DNA from: Rhyzopertha dominica
Lineage: Eukaryota > Arthropoda > Insecta > Coleoptera > Bostrichidae
Direction: 5' to 3'
NCBI GenBank assembly: GCA_025024175.1
Contig: QCXZ01000053.1
Span: forward strand, 8,680,001-8,744,000
DNA: 64,000 nucleotides
A program made the position numbers and the translations under genes. The number at the start of each line of letters is the position of its first letter. Position 1 is the first letter of the stretch. The notes below the pieces were generated by a model. That model saw only the letters and a program-made list of their open reading frames with translations. It ran no database searches and had not been told where the DNA came from. Of the stretch, positions 24,236 to 36,200 are shown in pieces.

Positions 24236-25020
24236 ATTGCAATGAAACTGTGTTTTTCCTTTGATCAACGAAGAGGTATCGTCCGTATAGAGACCGACAT
24301 TGTCTGCAGATACCAATGTTGAGTCATTAATGTAGACAATGAATAAGGTCCGAGCACTGATCCTTGGGGTACGCCGTACTCAATGCGCTAAGTTGCCTTT
24401 CCAGTAGACCACCTGTTTCCTTTAGGATAAATATGATTTCATTAATTTGTGAGCTGGACCTCTGATCCCATAGTACGAGTAGTATAGCTTCTTCAAAGGA
24501 CACTGTATCAAAGGCCTTACCTTATCAAAGTAGGAATATCTAGCATAAAAAATCTGCTCGATACATAGGTTTGAAAAAAGTTATAACAAACGAATACAAA
24601 GAGCAATCAATGTAAAACTTCAGGAGTGTGCTCTAAAAGAGTCCCGTACGCTATTTATTTGCTATTTTTTGAAAAAAGTCCCTAAAACAGCAAGAAAAAT
24701 CAGGTCTATTCTATCAAAATTTTTATGATTTTTGAATAGAACACATCTTTCTTGCTTCCTCTCCCCCATCTCGTGCTTCAGTTACAGTATCCATAACTTG
24801 CTGAACTGCAGTATTGAGTAATCGAGATCTTCTGTAACCGTGCTGGCAATTTGTAAACAAACCATTGCTTTCAGGAAAATCAGTTATTATTTTATTAGTT
24901 TACTGTTTCGAAGACCTTGGATAAAACCGGCATTACTGGTACGGGCCTGAAGTTATTACCGTCATTTATATTCCCTTTTTCAGAACGGTTGTAACTTTTA
25001 GAGGTGTGTTATTTCCTTTA
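24236..25020 (-). pseudogene. Non-LTR retrotransposon reverse transcriptase, decayed
   Basis: Read on the minus strand, successive frames give FRPVPVMPVLSKVFETV (about 24905-24965), KAFDTVSFEEA (24485-24520) and YGVPQGSVLGP (24350-24381). These are reverse transcriptase blocks in the correct order for CR1/Jockey-type non-LTR retrotransposons: the FRPI-like block, the AFD block with a catalytic Asp, and the GxPQGSxLGP block. The FADD catalytic block reads LYTDDTSSLI near 24275, with substitutions. Multiple frameshifts and stops mark a dead 5'-truncated copy. Adjacent short frames on the plus strand are shadows. Confidence 0.8.
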
Positions 25021-25206
25021 ATATATATGGTGAAAATCCATATACGAGGTTTATGTCATAATTAATACACATATCAAGCTGGGGCTGAACTAGCGATTGT
25101 GATAAAACAAGTGCTGTCAAATTATAAGTCTATAATTGTGACATCACTTAACTATATATAGAGTTCGGGCAGTTCACTCACTTTATATGTAAAAAATTCT
25201 TAAATC

Positions 25207-25805
25207 GGGGTAGTTTGATGCAATGGAACGCGTCCCTGTAGCAAATTAGTGTGCGTATATCAAAATTCAAACACTGCGCGAAAAAACGGTTGGCGAAATT
25301 CACAGTGCGTTACAAGAAGCTTGCCAGGAATCATGTGTGGATAGTTCAATAATAACTTGATGGAGTAAGCGTTCCAGAGCGTTATTGGACTAGTGTTAAA
25401 GACGACCACAGAAGCTGGAGACCTCATACTGCTATCGACAACACTTTTGCTGCGATTGAGGCTACAATAATGGAAGAAAACATCATGAACAAACAAGCAA
25501 TAGACAAATACCAAAAGACAAATGTATCTGTCTTCTTTGTAGAAAATTTAAATGCATGATTCCAAAAGTGTAGACATAATATGAAAGACAGCGGCGTAAT
25601 CCTCTTGCAGGATAACGCTTGATCGCACATCCCCCAAGCAGGCCAGACATGAGTACTCGAGATTTTATTCTGTTTATCCAGTAAAAAGGAAAATTTCGTA
25701 AAGTACGATTTATTTGACTTGGAAGGATAAAAGCCCTGCAACTGCGTTCCAACTGCCGAAACATCTTGACAAAAATGGCGTATTTGACATTAGATTACTG
25801 CCTAA
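25207..25805 (+). pseudogene. Mariner transposase remnant with internal deletion
   Basis: The plus strand near 25255-25400 reads IQTLREKTVGEIHSALQEAC and then IITWWSKRFQ-like sequence, as in the mariner N-terminal DNA-binding domain. At 25395-25450 comes VKDDHRSWRP, equivalent to the GRP linker. At about 25583-25625 GVILLQDNA followed by SHIPQAGQT matches the second catalytic Asp motif (LLHDNARxH). The segment with the first Asp is missing, so the copy is internally deleted and then frameshifted. Confidence 0.6.
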
Positions 25806-26166
25806 GCGATCGCAACGTGCAAGGCAATTATATTTGCAATTTTTTTAAATACACGTGTGCTTCTGTGTGCAGGAATTTTGAGATGACCATGGGCGTACCC
25901 AAGGGGGGCATCTGCCCCCCCTGGACTTGGCTTGCCAACTTTGGGCCCTTCCAATTTCCCCATACATTTAGCTGGTTAATTATGTGTGTACACCTAAAAA
26001 TAGTCTTATTTACAAAATTGTAAATACAGTAAAATTCATAGGCAAGTGTATTTCACAATTTTCATACAGAACTCATATTTGACCCTTGCAAATGACCTTC
26101 TCTAATAAATCGTTGTCAAATGGTTTCCAGGCTTAATCGATGCCATGTGCGTTTTGGAGCTGTAAC
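25806..26166. other. Intergenic, with a GGGCGTACCC-like terminus at 25890
   Basis: CATGGGCGTACCCAAGGGGGG, followed by the mirror-like CCCCCCCTGG, resembles the first bases of the repeat family at 28516 and 62374. The rest of that family does not follow, so this is an isolated end or chance similarity. Confidence 0.35.
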
Positions 26167-26179
26167 TGCAACATTCTTG

Positions 26180-26387
26180 ACATGTTGTTTTCCGGGCTGG
26201 TTCCCACGTTGGTTATTAGACCTTGACGTTTCGACACTCATGTCGGTGTCTTCCTCAGAAGTAGCTCTGAAACTGAGGAAGACACCGACATGAGTGTCGA
26301 AACGTCAAGGTCTAATAACCAACGTGGGAACCAGCCCGGAAAACAACATGTCATCGACAACAACCACGGAAGCCTTCAAACCAAAAT
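26180..26387 (+). mobile_element. Palindromic retro-insertion with 13-bp target duplication, copy 2
   Basis: The insert is flanked by perfect 13-bp repeats TGCAACATTCTTG (26167-26179 and 26388-26400). It has the same sequence as copy 1 at 15450 but the opposite orientation. A left arm reads toward GTAGCTCTGAAA, then the inverted arm begins directly at CTGAGGAAGACACCGACATG. The arm junction differs from copy 1, where 15 further bases are mirrored. The 3' tail is CACGGAAGCCTTCAAACC followed by AAAA, a possible short A tail. Two copies with different target sites and different arm junctions imply independent insertions. Confidence 0.8.
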
Positions 26388-26439
26388 GCAACATTCTTGT
26401 TGTTAAGAATCGTTGTCTTAGGGCGGATATAGCTTTAAA

Positions 26440-27442
26440 AGACTATCTTGGTCAGGATGAGTCATAACACGATTTCTGCTTAGTTCTCTAACTTTTGTAC
26501 CAAATTCTAAATTCACATTACATTTTAACATTTAATACAAAAAAAAATTAAAAATTCTTACCGAACTCACGTTTATGAAAGTCAATTTATTTAACAGGTT
26601 TAGTTTTAGGAATCCAGTAAAAAGCATTATCAGCACGAATTAAAACCCGGTGTCTTGTTAAAAATGCAATTAAATATATTTCAGTTTATTTAAATGAAGC
26701 TTAATTTGGTTAAAATATTAAGTAGTCGGTTAATTTTTGAGAGCAATACACTGGCGATCTAAAAAGGTTGATTTGACGCATAATGCTGAGGCATTTGTCA
26801 TTCTGAGTTTTAATAATGTTAGTTATCCATGGAGTCTCTTTCCCTGGGGAGTAAAAATTACTACAATTGTATCTTTAGCACCTATACATATGAATTCCCA
26901 GCTTAAATTTCTAAAGCTGCTGGTGTGAGAAGTCGAAACTGTACTAAAAACGCATCGGTTAATGCATTAGTCTTTGATATGTGTTAATTCTAAATCAGAC
27001 ATCATTCTCCTATTAGTAGAACTTTTAAGGTGAAATTTATGTTCCTTTGGTACTTCGAATGATATAATTATGCAGTATGTGGATCACGGATCTTTATTCT
27101 CCCAAATAAAATGTATCAACTCATTTTCTGTTAAACGCGAGAGCGATGCAACTGAATGCGCCTCACCTAACTGAGTTCATCAATAACGGAATTAGTAATA
27201 AAGGGGCTTTGTATGATCAGTGTACATAGAAAACATATAAATAATTTGGGTCTTTATTTCACAGAAGATGTTTCAAGTCACCTTGTAGAAAATCCACGAA
27301 GATTATTCATGAAATAAATACTTCATTAATTACTTAAGTACCTATATCTTATAAGCATTTATTATTTCTACTTATGTTGAATTATATTCTACAGGACGTT
27401 CCTGCTTTGCCCCCCCCCCTAGACCAAAAGCTGAGTACGGCC
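26440..27442 (-). mobile_element. GGGCGTACCC repeat family, copy in minus orientation
   Basis: The right end (27433-27442) is a variant of GGGCGTACCC. It is followed on the minus strand by CAGCTTTTGGTCTA, a G tract, GCAAAGCAGGAA, then AATTCAACATAA, AAGGTGACTTGAAACATCTTCTGTG and so on to GTGTTATGACTC near 26450. The same order appears in the plus-orientation copy from 28516 to about 30950, so the two form a large inverted pair. No coding frame. Class unknown; target and ends are not established. Confidence 0.65.
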
Positions 27443-28515
27443 ATGGAGATGACCCTCGTACATCCTTACTTTGCTTATTATATGTCATGTGACAAGATCT
27501 TATGTTATCTTGTTTATGCAATAACGTTGGGCCGGTTGTGCTATGTGAAATAAGTTCCACAGTTTGCTTCCCAATTTGTACAAAGTAGTTGCCAAATTTT
27601 TCGATGTAATACCCTTGTCTGCAACAGCAAATCTCATTTCGAAGAATTTTATGAAGTTATGGTGATTTTTAAGGACAAAATAGGAAGAGACTTCGACCAA
27701 ACACTCCTTCCTTTAATGTACCAACAAAGTTTTCCGAGTTTTCCTTGTGGAACTGTTAAATTGACGAAACAGGGCCTCAATGGTTTCGTGGATGGCGATA
27801 TTCCAATTTGCTGAAAACATTTTGATATTGACAAGTACGCTTCAACACCAAAATTCTTTTTGGGATTAAGCATTTGAATATTTGGAATTATGTGACACTG
27901 AACTTACCCGAACCACTTCAGCTATTCACATCTATGTAGGTAAGGTAGTATGATATTCAGTCCGCAAAGCCGACTATATATGTGCAATACCGCAAAAAAT
28001 TACAGAACCTGCCGTACTGAATTTTAAAACCCCTGTTGAGGCCGCCAACTAGAGAGTATAACAAATGTTTCACCATCGTCTGTGTTCACGACGCAGAACG
28101 AAAACCACCTGTCACTGCGGCACGCGTCGCCACCTGGCCTTTGCTATGAAAAAAGCAGCAAAGGTACAGCCCAAGAAGCTGCACGCGCAGGTATACAGGA
28201 TCAACTGCTATCGAAATTGATGATGGTTGAAACACCAAATGAGGCAGGGATCTAAAACGGACGTGACCATGGTGTTGGTTCGGTCTGTCTGGCATGCCAA
28301 GAACTTTTCATAAAGCTTATGAATTGTCGATAAAAATTTGCCTGGATGTAGTTAGGATTTGGTTTTGGAGAGTTGAGGAGTAATGAAAAATTTGTATAAA
28401 ATCCGGTTAAAAACTTTTTTATGGAAAAAAGCAAGTTTTTTATTGCAGTTGATTTTTCTGTGTATAATTCTCGAACTGTCAACGCATAGCGTAATAACAA
28501 ATTATAAACATACAT
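27443..28515. other. Spacer between inverted repeat copies; no gene recognised
   Basis: About 1.07 kb separates the two head-to-head copies. Overlapping minus-strand frames at 27500-27873 look weakly protein-like (LNPKKNFGVEAYLSISKCFQ) but match no family I know and lack splice support. At 28060-28300 the GC content rises, without recognisable content. Confidence 0.35.
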
Positions 28516-30950
28516 GGGCGTACCCAGCTTTTGGTCTAAGGGGGGCCAAAGCAGGAATTGGGTATTTACCATGTATTTATATTTTGTTAAATTGCATATT
28601 AAGAGGTAGCAGCTAATCTACAAATAGCTGTGACAGCTTATAAACTCGAAAAAATGGATCGTAAGGTGTATTTTTAATATTAAAAATGTGAATATTGGCT
28701 GTGACGTCAGGTGTCTTGCAAATAGCCGCTTGTTTACATCTGGGATCAACGCGCCACGCCTCAGAATAAATATAAATTGCCATTTATTTTCGAGGCTCTT
28801 GCGGCTCTGTTTTCGGTCTGGCTAACAGTCGAATATATGGGGAATGACGTCGTTCTTTATTATAAGATTTCTCTCTATCAACTTAAAACGCATATAATTT
28901 TTCATATCCTCTGCAAGCTATAACAAAATGGAAACTGAATGGTAAATACCTATAACCCCAAAAAGAATATAAAACTCAGTAAGAATCAAGATGATCTTCA
29001 CAACAAAAAACAAACTTTGCGATTTCGGCATATCACGTCTAGGGGCCTTAAACAACTTTTTCATACGTCGATAATCTCGAGGAACAGTTACAAAAATTTT
29101 GTTAGCTCTACTGACTGAAGTACTTTTATAACCATGTACAAAACAACACTTGTTTTGTTTTCCATACATAATAGATGCTTGTAAAACTACACAAATTACT
29201 TTTTGGTGCGACCTCTTACACCGTCCTTTCAATAAACACCACACAAAAGTTTTTCCAATACAAGACTGATACTACACCATTAAACAGCACGCTGCTCGGT
29301 AATGTTTACATGACACTTGACGTCTCGAGTTGAATAACCTTGGATAGAAGCGTTTTGGCGGTGATTCCTAAGATTCGAATTTCAGACGTGAAATTCTCTA
29401 CCTAAAAATATTTTTTGTTTTTTTGACATGGCGTACGATATATATGCACTTCAAGATTAATTTTACGTCATTTTCAAAAAAAGTGATAATACCCTATTTC
29501 CGTTAGTGAATAATTCAACATAAAGTAAAATGTGCCTATATTGGATTATGTACCTAAGTACCTTCGTTGATTTTCTGCAAGGTGACTTAAAACATCTTCT
29601 GTGAAGACCCATTTTTTTATATTTTTTATATATACTGATCATACAAAGCTCGTTTATTCCTAATTCAATTATTGATGATCTCAGTTAGGTGATATCTAGC
29701 GCATTCAGTTGCATCTCTATCACGTTTAACAAAAGACGAGTTGATACATTTTATTTGGAAGAATACAGATGCGTGATCCACATTATAATGTACAGTAATG
29801 TCAAACGAATAACTAAAGAAAAATAAAATTCCCCTTAAGCATCTACTAAAAGGGTCCCTTTTTATGATTTAGAATTCGCACAGATCAAAGACTCATGAAT
29901 TAACACAAGACAGAAGCGCTTCTAGTTTATTTTCAACTTTTCACACTACAAAATTTAAATTAGGAGTGAATAGGAAACTCGTAAAGATAAAAAAATTATT
30001 AAAACTCAGAATGGTCGTGAAACAATATCTAAGACTGTAATGATTTAAGCTGCTGGCTTAGTTAATCTTAGTTAAACCTAAAAATACAAGTTATACGCCC
30101 TAGCATTATGCGTCAGCTGGCCAAACATCCCCAATCAGCATAAATTAATGGTCGTTTTATCTCTAACAACTTTTATTCGTACATCTAATTTTACTCAAAG
30201 AAGTACTTCTTTTTGCTCTCTGGCTAAAATAATGACCTTGGTATAAATCGAAAATAATACTTTTGAGTCGATTATATCAATGCTAGATAATAACCAAACA
30301 CTGCAACACATCAGTAAAATGATAGCATATTATATCCCATTGGTCGAAGACGATTTTGTACACATTATGAGTACTGCGTCAAATCAGAGTTAGATACCTG
30401 CATAAAATTATGCAAGACATGCTTTGTTATGAACACCATACAGAATATACCATCTTTTTTAGAGAGAGCATTTTGGTTTATCTTAGCTTAGCTATAATTT
30501 TTTTAAGTTAAGCCAACCTCCGTAGTCCGCCAGTGCACTGCTCCCAAAAATTAACCCACCACTTAATATTTTGACCAAATTAAGCCTCATTTAAATAAAT
30601 TGAAATATATTTAATCGCATTTTCAAAAGTCTTTTGTATACTGACATTTTAATAGCACACCGGGTTTTAATTAGTGCTTATAATGCTACTGGATTCCTAA
30701 AACTTATGTTAAATAGACTTTCATAACTCTTAGTTCGGATGGATTTTTGCTCGAAATCACTGATATTTTTTGTTTCTCTGTATTAATTGTTAAAATGTAA
30801 CACGAATTTAGAAATCTGTGACAAATTTTGTGTATTCCATATAACAGAATCATGCATAGTTGAACAATCGCTACAGGAAAACATATTAGAAGAGCTGAAC
30901 AAAGTAGAAATCTTGGTCAGGAGTCGTGTTATGACTCCTGGCCAAGGTAT
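28516..30950 (+). mobile_element. GGGCGTACCC repeat family, plus copy interrupted by a THAP element
   Basis: It starts AT-GGGCGTACCCAGCTTTTGG at 28516 and breaks after GCAGGAATT (28559). It resumes at about 29497 with TCCGTTAGTGAATAATTCAAC. The undisturbed order is seen at 62374-62450, which proves the interruption. Homology to the minus copy continues to the hairpin CTTGGTCAGGAGTC/GACTCCTGGCCAAG (30912-30946). No open frame of its own, so it is likely non-autonomous. Confidence 0.65.
28560..29494 (-). mobile_element. THAP-bearing element, copy A (nested)
   Basis: The ends GGGTATTTACCATG (28560) and GTGATAATACCC (to 29494) form short inverted termini shared with the copies at 47628 and 60270. 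The minus strand at about 28985-29175 reads NKCCFVHG, TSVSRANKIFVTVPRDY, KKLFKAPRRDMPKSQSLFF and a CCEDH-like end. This is a THAP zinc-finger domain (pattern C-x4-C ... C-x2-H). A short intron-like stretch follows, then EDMKNYMRFKLIERN and KNDVIPHIFDC (28830-28905), the usual segment after THAP domains in insect transposon proteins, ended by an in-frame TAG. The second zinc Cys is Tyr here. No DDE domain is present, so the copy is a remnant. Confidence 0.7.
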
Positions 30951-30969
30951 GCGCAAAACAAATGCGTAA
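30787..30969 (+). pseudogene. Short frame at the repeat's end, exon-like but probably not host
   Basis: A 60-codon frame with an acceptor-like AACAG before ESCIVEQSLQENILEELNK and a GTATGC donor-like word after GGCCAAG. The same DNA is recognisable in degraded form at about 26450-26530, inside the inverted copy, so it belongs to the repeat rather than to a unique host gene. No family recognised. Confidence 0.25.
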
Positions 30970-32560
30970 AGCAATGAATATTTGTGTATGTCGCACTTTT
31001 GTGTTGTATGATTAGAAATTATAGTTTGAGAAATATTACTAACATACATTTTTGTATACCATAACTTCACATAGCAGATTCATTTGAGCTTTCCATTTAC
31101 TGTAAATCTGGCAATATTAAAATTACTATTGGTAGGTGTTTCAGTGTAATGCATTAAAAAGAAGCAGAAATATTTTTACTTTAAAGCACCACCTCCAACT
31201 GCAGCTGCTTATATAAAAGTGAAAATGTGTTACATAAAGATCTAATAAAATAAAGTCTTAAACAAACAATATTTCCCTTTGGAACATTAATAAAGTATAT
31301 TTACTCCAACCGAAGCATTTTTACAATAACTCTAGAAATATTTCATAAACTCAGCAGTGATTATATAGGAAGGTTGTTGCAGCGAGCAACTAGAGCTATA
31401 GTACCATCTTGAGCACCTATAAAACAATTAAAAGATGATTCGTAGTGTTAGCAATGCAACAACTTTGCTAGTTGGAGGGTTTTCATTCTAGATGTTTCTA
31501 AATGTATTTATTTATTCTGATCAGGGTGATTTTGCATAAGCTACGCCTGGCAAATCCAAACAAACTTTTACTTTTAATCCCCATAAAATAACAATCGGAT
31601 CGGCTTTCATTTAACTGAAATCAGTTATAGAAGAAATGTTTTTTGTGTAGTATTTGGAAGCCTCCCTAAAGATAAAGTTACATTTTTTCTGTGGAAATCC
31701 ATCATCTTCATTTTCTCGACTTTAAAATAACAAACCAGTTACTTGAGAATACGTTTTGGTTTGCCATTCTAGACATTTTTCTAAGTATAAACACACATAA
31801 ACTTTTTGCGGAAGTATAACATTTCTATGTACCGATAAAATATTGTACATTTTAGAATGATTTGAGCTGTAACTGGATCCCGTAAACAAGCGTGTACAAA
31901 AACATTTGACAGGTGTTCACATGTCGAAAGGTAGGAGCTCTCTTATTATATTATCTTATTATATCTATGTAGATATATTAAGAGATGGTTAGCTATGCTT
32001 CTACTTCAATGCAAGCATCTCTGCCGAAAATTGGAAGGCCAGGAATATAGTATAGATTTGCCTTTTTACGTTTGTTTTCTATTGAATTGAAGCTATATTA
32101 ATTTGTATGTTGTTTATATTATTCTTTTATTCAGGTTTTGCAAAAAATTAATTAGGGTTAGTTTGGAATGTGTTTTCGCAAACTTATTGATTCAATTTTA
32201 TCAAAAAATGAACATGACATATTTCGGCAGGAACTTTTTTTGCATATTTATGTTTTACTTTAAATAGTCCAGTTTTCATTTCTTTTATCCTTCTTGTAAG
32301 TTTTTGGTAAATTACGTTTGCATTTGTCCAAGAAGAGCTGATAATGTAAGGCGGGGCCAGTGTATATAATGTGGTTTCAGCTAAAAAAGTTCCACCCCAA
32401 CAATCTACCCCACATTCTATACAAAATATAGAAAATTGAACTCAAAGTTTTGTATAATTTTGGTTACAACTTCTATGTATAAATAGATTTTTGTGCATGG
32501 GTTTATAACCCTATATTTAATGGGGAACTATAATGTTTAACAGGATGTCCTGCCGGCAAA
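30951..32560. other. No gene recognised
   Basis: AT-rich DNA upstream of the cytohesin first exon. No transposon ends or exons were recognised. Confidence 0.4.
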
Positions 32561-33220
32561 CCTACAGCAGTCACACACGATAAATGCGCATTTCCCAGAA
32601 TAAAGGAAAATATGAATGACCGCCGTTAGACGGTGATCAACCGTCCATGACACTTCACCCGTTTTAATACGAGATAATTATGCTTCCCGAAGCTAAAATT
32701 ATCATACGAGACACTCGCATGTCCCGAAAAAAACCCACGCCCCCTTCTGCTCGCGTTGCATCGAACAAGCAAAAACTCGCGGATTTATTTAGCAAATAGA
32801 GCGATTGAACAAATCAAAAACCCTTTAAGACGCGTTATTAAACTCCACCCACTTACCCCCACTGAGACGGTGCGGCGTCGATTCATTGGTTTTTAAAAAA
32901 GCCGGCCGATTCTTGTCGAGCGGCAAATTCTTCGGCCGCACAAAGACGTCGCGGACCGACAGTCGAAGACGGAGCCGCGCCGCTCGTTTGAAATCAGACC
33001 GACTCGCGGTGGTGGGGTCGCATAAAGCCCAAGCCGACTTTAATCTCGTGCAGTTGCCGACAAGCGTGCTGGGTTTGTGTGTTGCGAGCTGCTTTCGCGA
33101 AATTCACCTGTTTTTTTGTTAATGACAATCGTTGTTTCGGACCGCTTTGAATTTGTTTCGTTTATTTACACAGTTTAGCGTGATTTTGTGTGCTTGTTCA
33201 GGATTGCTCGATTAGAGGCG
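32561..33220 (+). promoter_or_regulatory. Probable promoter and 5' untranslated exon of cytohesin gene
   Basis: A unique GC/CpG-richer block directly upstream of the ATG at 33221, contrasting with the AT-rich flanks; from about 32865 it is densest (GTGCGGCGTCG, CGGCCGCACAAAG). This composition and position fit a promoter plus untranslated first exon. The transcription start cannot be placed: no convincing TATA or initiator was identified. Confidence 0.4.
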
Positions 33221-36200
33221 ATGGGTGAGTCACTATCGATCTTAATAGTTTACCCTTGGCCCCTTGATTGACATTTTTGCTTGCACCATTCCACCAGGAT
33301 ATTGCACGTTTCGTTTTTCGGTTATTGACATCGAGTGATCATGGTTTTCCACGAAAGCGTAGCCGACTTGTGCGAACCTGTCATCAGATCGATACTGCGT
33401 TAGGCGAATCCCGGCTCTACGTCACTAGCCCGTTTAGCCACGGTAATTTGATAAGTTTGGGCTAATTTTTGCACTGGTCAATTATCTGGTGTCGCTTTCT
33501 CTTTCGCTGGGAAATCCGGTCGTGGAAATGATGGCTTGTGTGTGTCACCGTCTTGTCATTTACATATTAATCAGCTAACGAGGTGCGAGCACCTCGGACA
33601 AGTCGTGTCATTGTTAAACACTGNTTTGGGTGTTAGCGGNNNNNNNNNNNNNNNNNNNNNNNNNNNNNNNNNNNNNNNNNNNNNNNNNNNNNNNNNNNNN
33701 NNNNNNNNNNNNNNNNNNNNNNNNNNNNNNNNNNNNNNNTTTTCAAATTATCAATTTTTAATTTAAATCAACACTTAATCCTAGGACAACTGTAGCTCCT
33801 AAGATTAAAAGTGAATACTTTTATTGCTGTCATTTTTTTTAAAAGTAACAAAAGGGTCAGCGTTAGAGACTCCTGACTGTAAAAAAATGTCATACTTTTA
33901 TATGTTTGTCATCTCAAAAATCATAGTTTACTTGCAAAATTGAAAGACATTATCTGATTGAAGGCATCATTCTGTGCAACTTTTTATTAACACTCTTTTA
34001 AATGAAAAGATTATCACACAATTTTTTTTTATTTTCAAAACTCCAAAGGGTGCATTAAATTTAGCTCATAAAATTGCAAATCCTTCCCCCTCTAACCTTT
34101 TCTTCTACGTCTGGTTCTTCATATTAAATACGCAAAAAATTCACCCAGTATACTTAAGTGGAACTGAAAACCACAATCTCTGGATCCAAAAATATAGACT
34201 AGTTTTAAATAGAACATCCTGTATATTATGAAAGATAAAATTATCGCCTGAATGAACATAGGTGATATTTTATTGGGTTTGCAGGCATATATGCAATGAA
34301 AAAGTATTGCCAGTCTGTGTATTATTTAATTGTTTGATTACTTGATAAATTTTAATGTTACTTTAATTACCATACATTTGCTTTATCTTGAGTTGTTTTG
34401 GATTTACATGTATTTTTGTTTAGAAAAACATATTTGCAGTAAACAAGAACATTAAAGATGTCTTGAAAACCAACAAAAGAATACACGACGGTGCACTTCA
34501 TCTTTTAATAGAAGGAAGATAACGATATTTTGCTATGTAACGCTTTCCTGTTTCTTCATCAGCAGTTGCTGTGGTATCAAACTGACAGTTACAAAAATTT
34601 GATAATTTGATTTCAGTGAAATGGTATAATTGTTTCTATGTAGTTACTTTTTATGTGATATCAAATTGTAGGTACATCATACTTTTTGAGAAATTTGCAA
34701 AAAAACCGCTATTTGTATCGTTTTATTTGAATAACTGCTTTTGGGATGGGAATCTTACATTTTATGAAGCAATTATATTTAGTTGATTTGGTTTGTTTAT
34801 TTTTCATAACACTGTTCAGAACCAAATTTTTGTATTATTTCTTGCATATCCAGCATTTTTATATATTACTACTTCCTTAACCTCATAATTTGTTATTTTA
34901 ACAATTATAATAATAGGAAACAATGTTTTGACTTGTAAGTGAATATAAATTTGTTTAAACATGATAATAGTAATAATAATAATTCATTGACAAATAAACA
35001 TAAAAAAGTAGTTCTTGCGTTGTTAACAATTTTCTTCAACCTATCAGATTAAATGTTGCAAGCTCAATATGTGCTCAAAATATTGCAGTTTTACACATCA
35101 CATATGTTGGGAGCATTTGACCAATATAGGTTGATATTAACCCTTTAAATGAAAGTCATCATCAACATTGAGTTTAATTTGTGAATATGAAAATTTGGTA
35201 AGGAAAGCAGTTCCACACAACAACAATAAATGTTAGTGATACAAATAGATGACAGAATAACCATTCTTAATTTTAGTGTGTTAATTTCCATTTAGTTTAG
35301 ACATTGTCAATCTTTGGCCTACGCCACATAGTGGATATTGGTTACTAACTCTAGAATACCTACAAAAATTGTCGTAAATTTTACGTTTAGACTGTTTAAC
35401 AATCATTTACATCAATTTCTACAGATAGGAAAGACAAGGTCTAAGGAAAGAGTAGTTTGTAGAATAGGTCTCATACAATTAAGAATTTGGAAAAATCAGT
35501 TTTTTAATTGTAATTTAGAACCGATAGAGAAACAAAAAGAGTTAATTCAAATTTAATATATGACCATATTATGTATACCACATTAAGTTTCAAAATTTTA
35601 GAGTTAAATCTAGCGACATTCCTCATTTGACTTAAGATTATGCATCCCACTTTGCGTTTTGAGACCAATCCCGGCAACGTTGTCCGTATTAATCGATAAA
35701 ACAGGATCCATTTCAGGTATTTGTCACCTTCTTTTTGAGTGACAGTTGTGTAATTAACGGCTGTGTTGTAACGCGTCCAAAATGGCGCTTGTTGTTATTT
35801 TCGGTGTTGTGATGTTTTAATGCTAGATTTGTACGTTTAGTGTAGTTATAATCTAAGAAATATGCTAAAAGAAAAGGAGACGTTACTATGGGCTCTTCTG
35901 GACATTCATTAGACGCTTTTAACATATCTGGTACGACTATCATACTTCTGTTTACCATACCTATCTAAAGATAACAATATTGTTCCCGTTTTTAATTGTT
36001 ATCCGCGTTAATCACTAAATCTACAATAAAGCATTCGCTGTTTTGTCAGACCGCGTTTGTAGTTTAATAGAATCTTCTAGAAATAATGCGTAAGTTTCCA
36101 TCCATTTAAATCGCCTAAACAAGTCGTTTATTGTGCGGTTAATTTTTAATGTGCAGTGGTTTTCCACTTTCACATTATGTATTTCCTGTTTTCCAGAACT

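Noticed and set aside
28560..29494. P-element copy
   Set aside because: A THAP domain alone is shared by several transposon groups; no P-type catalytic domain and no 8-bp target duplication were seen.
30912..30950. Helitron 3' end (14-bp hairpin followed by GTATG)
   Set aside because: No CTRR terminus follows, no TC start is present at the other end, and the inverted copy at 26450 retains only part of the hairpin.
30787..30969. Host exon
   Set aside because: The same DNA is found, decayed, in the inverted repeat copy at about 26450-26530, so it belongs to the repeat.
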